NCBI RefSeq assembly: GCF_004345265.1
Contig: NZ_SLUM01000005.1
Span: forward strand, 1-64,000
DNA length: 64,000 nt
Direction of reading: 5' to 3'
DNA from: Allofournierella massiliensis
GTDB taxonomy: Bacteria > Bacillota > Clostridia > Oscillospirales > Ruminococcaceae
Below the pieces are notes generated by a model that worked only from the letters and a program-made list of their open reading frames with translations, was not told the DNA's origin and searched no databases. Shown piece after piece: positions 51,390-59,902 of this stretch (positions are counted from its first letter, which is position 1; every line of letters begins with the position of its first letter). The position numbers and the translations under genes were made by a program.

Positions 51390-52508
51390 TCAACCATTTT
51401 CTTCAAGGGTTTTCAGCCGCTTTATGATATTTTGGAAATGAACATCGTCTTTCAACGGTTCAAAGGTCTTGCAGTTAATAATGGCTTCTACTGCGCTTTT
51501 CTTAATCGTCATCTCATTGCGCGGCATATCGCTCCCCATCGTAAGTGTGTTTTCCAGCCAGCCATCTAAAAGGTCAAAGTATTCATTTCCGTGAAAACTC
51601 AAGGGATAGATATTGCTGGTTGCCAGTTTTGTATATCGTTCCAGCAGTTCCAACGCTTTTTCAGAGTTTCCCAGTTTCATATACCCTTGTGCAAGCGTGA
51701 AATACAGCGGAAGTATAATCCCTGGGTGCAGTTTCTCCAAGTCAAAAGCCTCTATAATTGCATAGGATTTTCTTGCCGTTTCTTCAAAGACTTCTTTGCG
51801 CTCCAAACACAGCCCCAGATAGATGGATAGTAGATTGATAAGCACAACGGTATGTTGGAAAATGCCAACTTGTAAAATACTCTTGGCCTCTTTTTTATTA
51901 CCCAAAAAGTGGTAGGCAGAAGCCAGCAAGGGTTCTGTGGATGTCATAGAAAAATCTGGCTCGCCCAAAAGATTTAATACTTCTGATGGCTTGCCCAAGG
52001 TTAATTGGCATAGTGCTTCCATATTGAGAGCCTGTTTTGCCAGATCCACATTGTCTGTTTCGGACTTTACCCGTTCAAATAACCTGCTGGCATCCTCTAA
52101 CATTTCTTTTGCCGTATCCTTATTCTCAACCAATGGGCTATAGTTTACATACAAGCTCCCAATCTGATACAAAAGAGGAAAACAGGAGAAATACTTTTTC
52201 GTAATTTCCTGGCATTGCTCCCGTACCTTTTCTATCGGCTGCGTAGAAAAGTCGGTTGCTAATTTTCGACATAGGACTCGAATCTGCTCCTTTGTCATTT
52301 GTGGCTCATAGCCAATCAGTTCATCAATACTGATATTAAAATAGGTGGCAAGCTGCGGTAACAAAGTAATATCAGGATATGTCATTCCTGTTTCCCATTT
52401 TGAAACAGCGGCTTTAGATACTCCCATATATACGGCCAGCTCATCCTGTGTAATCCCACGCTTATGGCGATTTTCAACCAGGATACGGCCAAGATTGATT
52501 TCTTTCAT
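51390..52508 (-). CDS. Helix-turn-helix regulator with a TPR-like sensor domain
   Basis: A 372-residue protein with an N-terminal Cro/CI helix-turn-helix (ITQDELAVYMGVSKAAVSKW, NISIDELIGYEP) and about 300 residues of helical, tetratricopeptide-like repeats (MLEDASRLFERV, AYHFLGNKKEAKSILQV, LAQGYMKLGNSEKALELLE). This is the build of RNPP/Rgg-type peptide-responsive regulators. It probably controls the ABC genes that follow on the same strand, perhaps in response to a peptide. ATG 52508 follows AGGAGG. Confidence 0.8.
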   Translation of the reverse strand: MKEINLGRILVENRHKRGITQDELAVYMGVSKAAVSKWETGMTYPDITLLPQLATYFNISIDELIGYEPQMTKEQIRVLCRKLATDFSTQPIEKVREQCQEITKKYFSCFPLLYQIGSLYVNYSPLVENKDTAKEMLEDASRLFERVKSETDNVDLAKQALNMEALCQLTLGKPSEVLNLLGEPDFSMTSTEPLLASAYHFLGNKKEAKSILQVGIFQHTVVLINLLSIYLGLCLERKEVFEETARKSYAIIEAFDLEKLHPGIILPLYFTLAQGYMKLGNSEKALELLERYTKLATSNIYPLSFHGNEYFDLLDGWLENTLTMGSDMPRNEMTIKKSAVEAIINCKTFEPLKDDVHFQNIIKRLKTLEENG

Positions 52509-52732
52509 TATCCCTACCTCCTGATAATAGTATAGAAAACTGGAATCCAAAAAACAATGGAGCATATTTTAACTTCTTGAAGAAAAATCAACCTGCAGGA
52601 AACAAGCAATTAAATCTATTGTACTTCATATCTAAAGCAGCAGCAAGCAAAGCCATTCTGGTACAAAAAATCCCGTTCTTGTCTACTCATTTAGGACGTT
52701 AAAAGCGCATCCGTAGTAAGACTTTCCCGGCG

Positions 52733-52865
52733 TAGTCGGCAGGTAAGCAGGACAGATTATCCAATCCCCGCCAGCAAAGGCTTCTAAATGCGTAGAGGAA
52801 AATCCATAAGAAAGCACCGGGCGCAGGGCCAGCAGGCCGCCGCGTCCGGCGTTTTCTTATGGGCT
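52733..52865. repeat. Cassette-border repeat, copy 2
   Basis: About 130 bases matching 41736-41880: GACAGATTATCCAATCCCCG, CTTCTAAATGCGTAGA and a GC-rich hairpin before TTTTCTTATGG. The hairpin likely terminates the HTH gene to its right. The 52509-52945 gap has no other supported content. Confidence 0.75.
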
Positions 52866-52945
52866 GTCCTTTAGGATAGCCCGGATCAGCTTGTTTTGCA
52901 GGTGGTGTTTATTTTATCGTTGAATAGTTCGGCTGGCTTTTCCAT

Positions 52946-53374
52946 TCATTCCTCTATGTTTTGTATTTGATCGGTTATCTCTGGCTGATTGCTCTGAATG
53001 CCTTCATTGAGGTTTGGAACGCTGAAAAACACGGCAATGAAAATGTTTATTAAAACGATAGCCGCCAATATAATGGCAACGATTTTCCAGATACGGCGTG
53101 AGCGGCGATTTTTGATTGCAAGCTGCTCATTTATCCTTGATAACTGCTCTGCGACATCACTGGCGGTATTTTCATTTTCAATTTTTGCCCCCAGCAATTC
53201 GCTGACAGATACTTCCAATATTTCAGCCAATCGGATAAGGGTATCGGCGTCGGGAACAGATAAATTTTTCTCCCACTTAGAAATGGTCTGTCGGACTACA
53301 TGGAGCCTTGTTGCCAATTCTTCCTGTGAAAAGCCTTTCTGCTTTCTGAGAGTTTTTAAGTTTTCTCCAAACAT
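52946..53374 (-). CDS. Membrane-tethered helix-turn-helix regulator
   Basis: A 142-residue protein with an N-terminal Cro/CI helix-turn-helix (FSQEELATRLHVVRQTISKW, VSVSELLG) and one membrane helix at residues 97-118 (IWKIVAIILAAIVLINIFIA), leaving a short outside tail. Such membrane-anchored regulators often control nearby drug-export genes. ATG 53374 follows AAAGGAGTG. It lies between the inserted ABC cassette and the VncRS-like genes. Confidence 0.83.
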   Translation of the reverse strand: MFGENLKTLRKQKGFSQEELATRLHVVRQTISKWEKNLSVPDADTLIRLAEILEVSVSELLGAKIENENTASDVAEQLSRINEQLAIKNRRSRRIWKIVAIILAAIVLINIFIAVFFSVPNLNEGIQSNQPEITDQIQNIEE

Positions 53375-53559
53375 TGTGCGTTACACTCCTTTGCTTTGAT
53401 AAATCCAAAGTAACACATTAGCCCTCATACGGCAAGCAACGCAGATTAACAATAACGCAACTTCCCGTAAAAGAAAGGCTTACATTCAAAAGATGCTACG
53501 AGCATAAGAAATTAGGCTGAATGGCACCGGAAAATAAACTTGTTATCCACCCAAAGGCA

Positions 53560-53625
53560 TAGATAATCCATAATAAAGCGCCGGATGTGCCACCCCATGA
53601 GATATGCATCCAACGCTTTTGAATG
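53560..53625 (-). terminator. Terminator of the VncRS-like operon
   Basis: AAAGCGCCGGATG and CATCCAACGCTTTT form an imperfect stem with a T-rich end on the minus strand. Its sequence resembles the hairpins inside both cassette-border repeats. Confidence 0.6.
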
Positions 53626-53639
53626 ATAATATGGTGCCA

Positions 53640-55004
53640 TCACCACAAAAACGCCGTAAACTTCACTCCATTTTCCGTATTAACCATGTTGTGGATGATT
53701 TCGTGGTGATCCAGGATGGTTTTAGTGATATACAGCCCCAGGCCGCTGCCGCCGCTGTTCCGGTTTCTTGACTTGTCCACCCGATAGAAGGGAGTGAAGA
53801 TACGCTCCAAATCTTCCTCTGTAATGTGTACGCCGGTATTCTCCACGGAAAACACCTCGTCTTTTTGGGTGACAGTAATCACCGCGCCCACCGGCGAATA
53901 GGCCACGGCATTTCCGATCACATTGGTGAACACCTTCTCCATGAGCCGCCGATCCCCCTGGTAGTGGTATTCCGGCTGGATGTCCATGCGAAGCTCGATC
54001 TGCTTGTCCTCCATCCGGCCACGGAACTGCTGGCAGACTTTTCGCAGCATTTGGCTGATGTCCAGGTCGGTACGCTCCAAGTGGAAATCGCTGCCGCCCA
54101 TCCGGGCCGCCGATAGAATCTCCTTTACCAGCGCCTCCATGTCATTGGTGGTTTTCAGGCACCGGCGCAGGTAAGTATCGCGGTCTTTGTATTCGCCCAC
54201 CTGATAGATCATGCCCTCCAGTTGCCCCTTGATGATGGCGATGGGGGTTTTCAGCTCATGGGAGACGGCGGTGAAAAATTCCACGCGCTGCTTTTCCTGC
54301 TCACGCTCCCGCTCAATATCTTTCTTCAACTGCCAGTTTGCCGAACGCAGGCTGGCCAGCGCATTGTTGAGCTGCTCCGCCATCTCATTCAGGCTGGTGA
54401 CAAGCACACCGATTTCGTCTTTTCGGTTAACTTCGCACTTCCAGGTCATGTCCAGAGTAGTCATCCGCTTTGCCACGTTGCTGATATTGACCAGCGGCTT
54501 GGAATAGTACCGGGAACAAACCACCGCCCCGATGACGGAGATCAACAAAATCACAACGGCGATAAAGGGGATGAGCTTCAGCAGGATGTCATAGGACTGC
54601 GCCACCGCGACAAGGGCGGCATTGGCAAATACATGGTAGGTCTGCCCGCCTTGCTGGAATGTTGCAGAACAGCTCATAGAGGGAACGGAAGTGTCCAGGT
54701 TCTCCATATCGGCAAAATTCACGGAGAACAGATTATTCCCATAATTATCGTTGACTTCCACCGAGGCGTTGTTCGTCATGGAAAATTCCATAAGACTGTC
54801 CGAACTGGCCTCCCAGCCATTCCGCTCCAGAACCTCCACCAAGTCATAAAAATCAGAAGTGACCTGTCCTTTCAGCTCCGTATGATAATTTCTCGGCAGA
54901 AAGATCATTACCATGCCGTAAATGAGGATGCAGCAGACCACCAGCAGCGCCAGCATACTGAGGAAGGTCTTGGCCTGAATGCTTTCACTGATCTTCTTTC
55001 TCAA
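53640..55004 (-). CDS. Sensor histidine kinase (VncS-like)
   Basis: A 454-residue kinase with two membrane helices (about 13-35 and 137-160), an extracytoplasmic domain of about 100 residues, HAMP, phospho-acceptor histidine in FFTAVSHELKTPIAI, N-box VFTNVIGNAVAYSP, and G boxes VENTGVHI and GSGLGLYIT. It resembles VncS/VanS-type sensors of envelope stress. The start is TTG 55004, overlapping the regulator gene by about 20 bases. Its likely target operon is the Vex-like exporter 5 kb downstream. Confidence 0.88.
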   Translation of the reverse strand: MRKKISESIQAKTFLSMLALLVVCCILIYGMVMIFLPRNYHTELKGQVTSDFYDLVEVLERNGWEASSDSLMEFSMTNNASVEVNDNYGNNLFSVNFADMENLDTSVPSMSCSATFQQGGQTYHVFANAALVAVAQSYDILLKLIPFIAVVILLISVIGAVVCSRYYSKPLVNISNVAKRMTTLDMTWKCEVNRKDEIGVLVTSLNEMAEQLNNALASLRSANWQLKKDIEREREQEKQRVEFFTAVSHELKTPIAIIKGQLEGMIYQVGEYKDRDTYLRRCLKTTNDMEALVKEILSAARMGGSDFHLERTDLDISQMLRKVCQQFRGRMEDKQIELRMDIQPEYHYQGDRRLMEKVFTNVIGNAVAYSPVGAVITVTQKDEVFSVENTGVHITEEDLERIFTPFYRVDKSRNRNSGGSGLGLYITKTILDHHEIIHNMVNTENGVKFTAFLW

Positions 55005-55662
55005 TTTTATATCCCGCCCCTCTCATGGTTTCTATGTAGTCCACACCCAGCTTCTTGCGGATATTCTTGATGTGGGTGTTGACGATTTTTTCGTCGCCAA
55101 TATAGTCGTAGCCCCAAACCGTGTCCAGCAGTCTTTCCCTGGACACCACCCGGCCCTGGTTCTCCAAAAGGAGCTTCAAAATCTCAAATTCCCTGGTGGT
55201 CAAGGAAACGCTTTCTGTTCCAACAAGGACGGTAAGGCTGTCCGTATCCACCGTGATTTCCTTATAGCGGATCACGTTATTGGGCGCAGCGCCGCCCTGT
55301 TCGGCCCGACGCAGCACCGCTTCGATGTGCTTCATCACAATCGGCATGGAAAAGGGCTTGGTGATGTAATCATCTGCCAGGGCGTCAAATCCCTTCATCT
55401 GGCTGTCGTCATCGTCTAAAGCGGTGAGCATGATAATGGGAACCCGGCTCTCCTTCCGCAAGATCTCACACACGGCAAATCCGTCAATTTTGGGGAGCAT
55501 TAAGTCCAGAAGCACCAGGTCGGGCTTGTTCGCCCGGAACTGTTCAATTCCTTCCAGGCCATCAGCGGCCAGGACCACCGTGTAGCCCGCGTCTTCCAGG
55601 AACGCCTTGATAATATTCTGAATGGGTTCTTCATCCTCTATGATCAACATCATTTTTGACAT
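54985..55662 (-). CDS. OmpR-family response regulator (VncR-like)
   Basis: A 225-residue regulator: receiver with IIEDEEP, phospho-Asp in LVLLDLMLPKIDG, Lys in DDYITKPFS, followed by a winged-helix domain (LTTREFEILKLLLENQG). ATG 55662 follows GGAGGTGC. Direct repeats AGGTGGAG just upstream match those of the Vex-like operon, so it probably controls both. Confidence 0.92.
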   Translation of the reverse strand: MSKMMLIIEDEEPIQNIIKAFLEDAGYTVVLAADGLEGIEQFRANKPDLVLLDLMLPKIDGFAVCEILRKESRVPIIMLTALDDDDSQMKGFDALADDYITKPFSMPIVMKHIEAVLRRAEQGGAAPNNVIRYKEITVDTDSLTVLVGTESVSLTTREFEILKLLLENQGRVVSRERLLDTVWGYDYIGDEKIVNTHIKNIRKKLGVDYIETMRGAGYKIEKEDQ

Positions 55663-55680
55663 TGCTTGCACCTCCAAGGG

Positions 55681-55716
55681 TAGTGTAACATACAAAGGTG
55701 GAGTTTAGGTGGAGAA
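55681..55716 (-). promoter_or_regulatory. Operator and promoter of the VncRS-like genes
   Basis: AGGTGGAGTT (55696-55705) and AGGTGGAGAA (55707-55716), 11 bases apart, upstream of a minus-strand -10 TACACT placed at the same distance as in the Vex-like promoter. This indicates autoregulation by the same response regulator. Confidence 0.8.
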
Positions 55717-55870
55717 GGGGGCTTTTTTTGAAAAAGCTCCTCTGTTCATATTATACCTGAACTACAAAGCCAGAAAAAGTGTGCGAATTTGATTTTCTCA
55801 GTTAAAATTTCTATACCCCTTGAAAACACTGGTGTTTCCAGCGTTTTCGCCACCTCGGTTTGGCCCTTTC

Positions 55871-55904
55871 CCCTCATTTTTTCCCTTGCGAGAAGAAATG
55901 AGGG
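55871..55904. terminator. Hairpin at the 3' end of the Tn916-type integrase
   Basis: CCCTCATTTTTTC pairs with GAAGAAATGAGGG; T-run follows on the plus strand. It lies between the integrase stop and the VncRS-like promoter and may stop both. The 55717-55870 stretch is AT-rich; an end of the nested element could lie here but I see no repeat to prove it. Confidence 0.55.
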
Positions 55905-55913
55905 AAACTTTTT

Positions 55914-57218
55914 TCAGGCTGTCCCTACAACCTTATCCAGCAGCCTTGCGGAAGTTCGCTTGGCCTCTCTGGTGGCGTGGGCGTAAATGTTCATCGTGGT
56001 ACTTACATCAGAATGTCCCAGCAGCTCCTGCACATCCTTGGGTGCTGCCCCGTGAGAGAGAAGGTTGGTCGTATATGTATGCCTCAACAGATGGAAGTGA
56101 AAATCATCCATATCCCCGATCTTCTTTCGGGAGTATCGGCACACACTGCTGACCGTTGCCGGGGCTTCATAAGCTCCATCGGGCCGCAGGCAGACGAAGG
56201 AAACCTGGGTGTAACCTTCTGGTGGTGTCTCTGTCCGGGGCAAGGAATAGACCTCATAGTAGGTGCGGTTCTTTTCCTTGACGATGCGGTAGTAGTTTTG
56301 TGAGTACAGCGGTCCATATTTGATGCTGTTCAGCATTTGCTCCTTTTTGGCTTCCCGCAGGATGGCCGCCAGGGTGTCGCAGAAATCCACAGTACGGATT
56401 TTCTTACGCTTTGTGGGGCCGATCTGTGTTTTCTTCCTTACGGAGTCATACCGCATACTCCGGCGAATGGTGAGGCATTGTTCCTTCAGGTCGATGTCCT
56501 GCCAGGTCAGCCCGCACACCTCACCGATACGAAGCCCGGCGAAATAGGCGATCTGGATAGGCAGTAACGCGGGATTGTGTTTTTTCTTCAGAAGCTCGTT
56601 CAGTGCCAAATACTGCTCATGGGAGATTGTCGGCGTTTCAGCAGGAAGGTCGCCTGTACCATCCTCAGTGAACAGCTCATATTCATCACCTTTAATCCGC
56701 TTCACCACATACTGCATCGGATTGAAAGTAATCAGCCGCTTGGGAAAAACCGCAAATCTGAAAGAGTTTTGAAGCACCGCTGAATACTGGCCCAGCGATC
56801 CTTTACTCAATGCCTCAACAGTTTTCCCATCAGGGTCTGTCCCTCCGAAGCTCAACAAGTCCATATAGCTTTGCAGATGGTCGGAAGTTACCGTCTTGAG
56901 CTTGCGTTTTCCAATGGGATGCTTCTTGATGCGGGAAACAGTGTTGATGTAGGCTGTCACCGTTCCATCACTCAATGAGCCGGGTTTCAGTTCTTCCTCC
57001 ACCCACATATCCAGCATATCTCCCAAAGTGATGTTCTTGGCCTGCGCCAGAAACATCTTGGTTTCATAGTCCTCCATCGCCTTGCGGAGCAGTGACTCGG
57101 TTTCACTCTTGCTTTCTGTTCCCGGAAATTCCTTCTGAACGCGGTTGCCGCTGGCATCCTCTACATAAAAGCGATAGTACCACTTCTTTCCTTTCTTTCT
57201 TACAGATCCTTTTGCCAT
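55914..57218 (-). CDS. Tn916-type tyrosine integrase
   Basis: A 434-residue integrase: N-terminal arm-binding domain (RKKGKKWYYRFYVEDASGN), core-binding domain (TLGDMLDMWVEEELKPGSLS), catalytic domain with Arg in AGLRIGEVCGLTWQD, FHLLRHTYTTNLLSHG, GHSDVSTTMNIY with the nucleophile tyrosine. The layout and the short linker match the Tn916/Tn1545 integrase group, unlike the rpsI-linked pair at 33-35 kb. ATG 57218 follows AAAGGAG; upstream codons to 57299 are open but unlikely. It suggests a second element nested in the first. Confidence 0.93.
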   Translation of the reverse strand: MAKGSVRKKGKKWYYRFYVEDASGNRVQKEFPGTESKSETESLLRKAMEDYETKMFLAQAKNITLGDMLDMWVEEELKPGSLSDGTVTAYINTVSRIKKHPIGKRKLKTVTSDHLQSYMDLLSFGGTDPDGKTVEALSKGSLGQYSAVLQNSFRFAVFPKRLITFNPMQYVVKRIKGDEYELFTEDGTGDLPAETPTISHEQYLALNELLKKKHNPALLPIQIAYFAGLRIGEVCGLTWQDIDLKEQCLTIRRSMRYDSVRKKTQIGPTKRKKIRTVDFCDTLAAILREAKKEQMLNSIKYGPLYSQNYYRIVKEKNRTYYEVYSLPRTETPPEGYTQVSFVCLRPDGAYEAPATVSSVCRYSRKKIGDMDDFHFHLLRHTYTTNLLSHGAAPKDVQELLGHSDVSTTMNIYAHATREAKRTSARLLDKVVGTA

Positions 57219-57334
57219 AGCAAACTCCTTTCTATGCTGGCAAACGGAACCGTAGTGATGTGTCACCCTGATTATAGCAAAGGGTGGCCAATCTATCAAA
57301 CATACCGCTTGCTAAATATCAAAAGTTTCTATGT

Positions 57335-57640
57335 TCAATCCACTGCAAGGACCTGATTGCGGTCCAGAAGGTCGCGGCCCTCGTTGATCTGCATAAAACA
57401 GCAAATCACATCCACACGGACTATGGACTTACGCCCAATCCGCAGGACCGGGATTTTTCCCCAATCCACGAGGCGGCGGAGGGTGTTGCGCCCAATGCCG
57501 GTATAGTCGGCAGCTTCTTCAATCGTCATGCCGATCTTACCAAAGCCCGCAGGCTGAACAGCGGAGTATCTTTCTGTATGAGTACGCCCGGAAGTTCCGG
57601 ACGGGATATTCGCATAACAAACAGGCGAATTTGAAGTCAT
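57335..57640 (-). CDS. Excisionase of the Tn916 type
   Basis: A 101-residue protein with a winged-helix, MerR-like Xis domain in its second half (MTIEEAADYTGIGRNTLRRL, VLRIGRKSIVRVD). The 30-residue N-terminal extension is unusual for Tn916 Xis, which is about 67 residues. A start at the internal methionine would give a 63-residue Xis-like protein, but the ribosome site AAGGAGG favours ATG 57640. Partner of the integrase 116 bases downstream. Confidence 0.85.
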   Translation of the reverse strand: MTSNSPVCYANIPSGTSGRTHTERYSAVQPAGFGKIGMTIEEAADYTGIGRNTLRRLVDWGKIPVLRIGRKSIVRVDVICCFMQINEGRDLLDRNQVLAVD

Positions 57641-57666
57641 AATTGTTCGCCTCCTTCGAGAACAAA

Positions 57667-57735
57667 AAAAGCAGCCGCGCCGATCTGGTTGGAGCCGTTG
57701 TAACATACGGCGCACTTCGGCGCGGCTGCCTTGAC
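57667..57735 (-). terminator. Hairpin upstream of the excisionase gene
   Basis: AGCAGCCGCGCCG pairs with CGGCGCGGCTGC, with A-run on one side and a T-rich sequence on the other. On the minus strand TTTTTTTG follows just before the excisionase ribosome site, so it could be an attenuator. Confidence 0.65.
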
Positions 57736-57739
57736 TTTT

Positions 57740-58335
57740 CAGTAACTTCAAGCCCGCTGTATTTGCCACGCATCCCCAGCGGTGGGGATATTACAGGCCG
57801 CCCCTGGCAGGGCTGTCATAACTCCGCAGCATCGTTCAAAGCGTGTGCCGCAGGGTTCCCCCTCAAGTCTGTGGGAGGTCGTGAGAAAGTATCTTTAACC
57901 CCCGCGCTGTCATCGCGCCCGGAGTGCCTGTCCGAGTCTAAGGTATGCGTTGATCGCTCGGATATCTTTCTCGCGCTTATTCTGCGCGTATTCACTTTTC
58001 TTATTGAACATACTTGTCCTCCATTTCAATGCAGGGGTTGACGGGTGAATTGAAATGGGGACGGTGGAGAACGACACCCCACGGAAAACCGCAGGATGCG
58101 ACAAAAAACGCCTGACTGGTCATACGCCAGCCAGACGCTATCTGGTGTGCTTTGCTGCTTACCTACATAGTATAGTTCATCTTCTTGGATATAAGTCCCC
58201 ACTGCTGGGGATAGGCTTTTTTTGACAGGTAGTTTCCTGCCGGATTATGTCGAAGCTGTTCTCGCTTCACGGCGGCTCCCTCCTAAAGCCGCCGTAATCT
58301 TTAGCGCGTGGTCGTCATTCCTTTGAGGGGCAAAA
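57740..58335. other. Non-coding region with paired CCCC..GGGG hairpins
   Basis: A 600-base stretch with little coding evidence. Two similar hairpins, CCCCAGCGGTGGGG (57776-57789) and CCCCACTGCTGGGG (58197-58210), bracket it. An interrupted stem CGCCTGACTGG / CCAGCCAGACG lies near 58109-58137. Such structured regions in conjugative elements may hold an origin of transfer or a regulatory RNA; I cannot decide. Confidence 0.45.
57910..58011 (-). CDS. Short peptide with a strong ribosome site
   Basis: A 33-residue basic peptide (MFNKKSEYAQNKREKDIRAI...) behind GGAGGACAAGT. Its first residues look like the N-terminus of larger sigma-like proteins of conjugative elements, so it may be the truncated head of such a gene. 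Weakly supported. Confidence 0.35.
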   Translation of the reverse strand: MFNKKSEYAQNKREKDIRAINAYLRLGQALRAR

Positions 58336-58437
58336 GAGCGGCGGCCCTGAATTTATTAAAAGCCGCCGCGATAGAATTATGGCATGATGATTGCCTGCTG
58401 AACGACGGCTTTTTTCTTTTTGCCGTCGTCCGGCAGA
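58336..58437 (-). repeat. Cassette 3'-border repeat, copy C (with terminator)
   Basis: About 100 bases shared with 48805-48901: GCGGCGGCC / GCCGCCGC stem and TGCTGAACGACGGCTTTTTT, here completed by the complementary GCCGTCGTCCGGCAG. It terminates the ABC genes to its right. Confidence 0.75.
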
Positions 58438-58507
58438 TGATTATGGAATGAATTGTGTATCAAGCGTTTATGGTCTAAATCAAAGTCCTAATATGAATGT
58501 CAGTGCA

Positions 58508-59149
58508 TTAGAGGTCAACGTGTTCAAAACGCTTCGATGCAACGCGATAGGTCAAAATGTTGCCGACAATGTAGATCAAGATACCGATGCCCAATATAGG
58601 AAGCTGCCTTATCAAATCGCCTGTCTGTAAGCTATCAAGCCATGTAAAGGACGGCAGGTGTACGCTATATTCCATCAACGCGATTACCGCAGTTGCCGGG
58701 ATAATGGCAATTACAAACGCCTTGCCTACTTGGTATGCAGACTGAAAAAGCACAGTTAGGTACAGAAAGTTAAATATGGCATAGACAATCAGGCCAAATC
58801 CAAAGTATGCTACATTCGCCTCAATGCCAACAGGATTGCCGTCAGGGAGCGTCCACAAGCGGATGATTGAAAACGGTATGCAGATAATAAGTTGTGCAAT
58901 CTCGATACTAACGAACAGCAGGCATTTACTTTTTACTACATGGCGCTTTTTGATGGGAAGCGTAGCTGTGTAAAAGGCGTCGGAATTTTCTCTGGCAAAT
59001 TGGGAAGTAAAATATAGTCCGAGGCAACCAAAGAAAAAGATCATGCCATACGGATATGCGGGAACCAGAAGCAACGCCCCGATCAGCAGGAACAGATATA
59101 CAACAGAATGTACGGCAAGATGCCACTCTTTATAGAGTAAATTAGACAT
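58508..59149 (-). CDS. ABC-2-type permease
   Basis: A 213-residue membrane protein with six predicted helices (start MSNLLYKEWHLAVHS). Partner of the ATPase encoded just upstream, with an eight-base overlap. Two-component ABC-2 systems of this kind export antimicrobial compounds or lipids; the substrate is not evident. ATG 59149 follows AAAGGGGG. Confidence 0.82.
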   Translation of the reverse strand: MSNLLYKEWHLAVHSVVYLFLLIGALLLVPAYPYGMIFFFGCLGLYFTSQFARENSDAFYTATLPIKKRHVVKSKCLLFVSIEIAQLIICIPFSIIRLWTLPDGNPVGIEANVAYFGFGLIVYAIFNFLYLTVLFQSAYQVGKAFVIAIIPATAVIALMEYSVHLPSFTWLDSLQTGDLIRQLPILGIGILIYIVGNILTYRVASKRFEHVDL

Positions 59150-59885
59150 TATAAGTCCCCCTTTCATTTCTCACCATGATTTCCTCCAAATTCAGGCTAT
59201 CTTCGCCGGGAGCTTTCAGGGATTGGAAAGCCTGAATAAAGGAAGCCTTATCCGCGCTGGCGATGATTTCACCATTTTTGATATAGGTTATATCGTCAGC
59301 GCATTTGTCCAAATCCGAAGTGATATGCGTAGAAAATAAAATGCTTCTTTTCCCGTCCTTTACCAACTGCTGAAAAAGCTCCAACAAATCCTCACGGGCC
59401 ACAGGGTCAAGGCCGCTGGTCGGTTCGTCGAAAATAAGCAGTTTGGCGTCATGCGAAAGCGCAAGGGCAATTAAATATTTCACCTTCATGCCTTCTGAAA
59501 GCTGCTTTACCTGTTTTTGCTCGTCGAGTTCAAACATAGACATATATTTTCGGTATGCGGCATCATCCCAGTTCTGGTAAAAACGCTTCGTCACGCCGGT
59601 AATCGTTTGCAGTTTTTTGTCTTGATAAAACTGAATACTCCCTAAAACCACACCGACATTTTGTTTGCAGCTTTCTTCATCCTGCCGGAAATCGTGACCG
59701 AGCATTTTAATACACCCTTTGTCCGGGTAAACCATGTTGAGTATGGATTTAAGCGTTGTACTTTTGCCAGCACCGTTTTTACCGATCAGGCCCATAATTC
59801 TCCCTTGTTCCAAAGAGAACGAAACATTCTTCAATGTGAATTTGGGGTACTTTTTCGTCAACCCCTCTACTTCAAGTAATCTCAT
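59142..59885 (-). CDS. ABC transporter ATPase (YtrB-like)
   Basis: A 247-residue ATPase: Walker A GKNGAGKST, signature LSEGMKVKYLIAL, Walker B KLLIFDEPTSGLDP, H-loop FSTHITSDLD. The LSEGM signature is characteristic of the YtrB/BcrA-type export group. It follows two AbrB-type regulator genes on the same strand. ATG 59885 follows GGAGGAT. Confidence 0.88.
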   Translation of the reverse strand: MRLLEVEGLTKKYPKFTLKNVSFSLEQGRIMGLIGKNGAGKSTTLKSILNMVYPDKGCIKMLGHDFRQDEESCKQNVGVVLGSIQFYQDKKLQTITGVTKRFYQNWDDAAYRKYMSMFELDEQKQVKQLSEGMKVKYLIALALSHDAKLLIFDEPTSGLDPVAREDLLELFQQLVKDGKRSILFSTHITSDLDKCADDITYIKNGEIIASADKASFIQAFQSLKAPGEDSLNLEEIMVRNERGTYNV

Positions 59886-59902
59886 AAAATCCTCCTTAAA
59901 AA

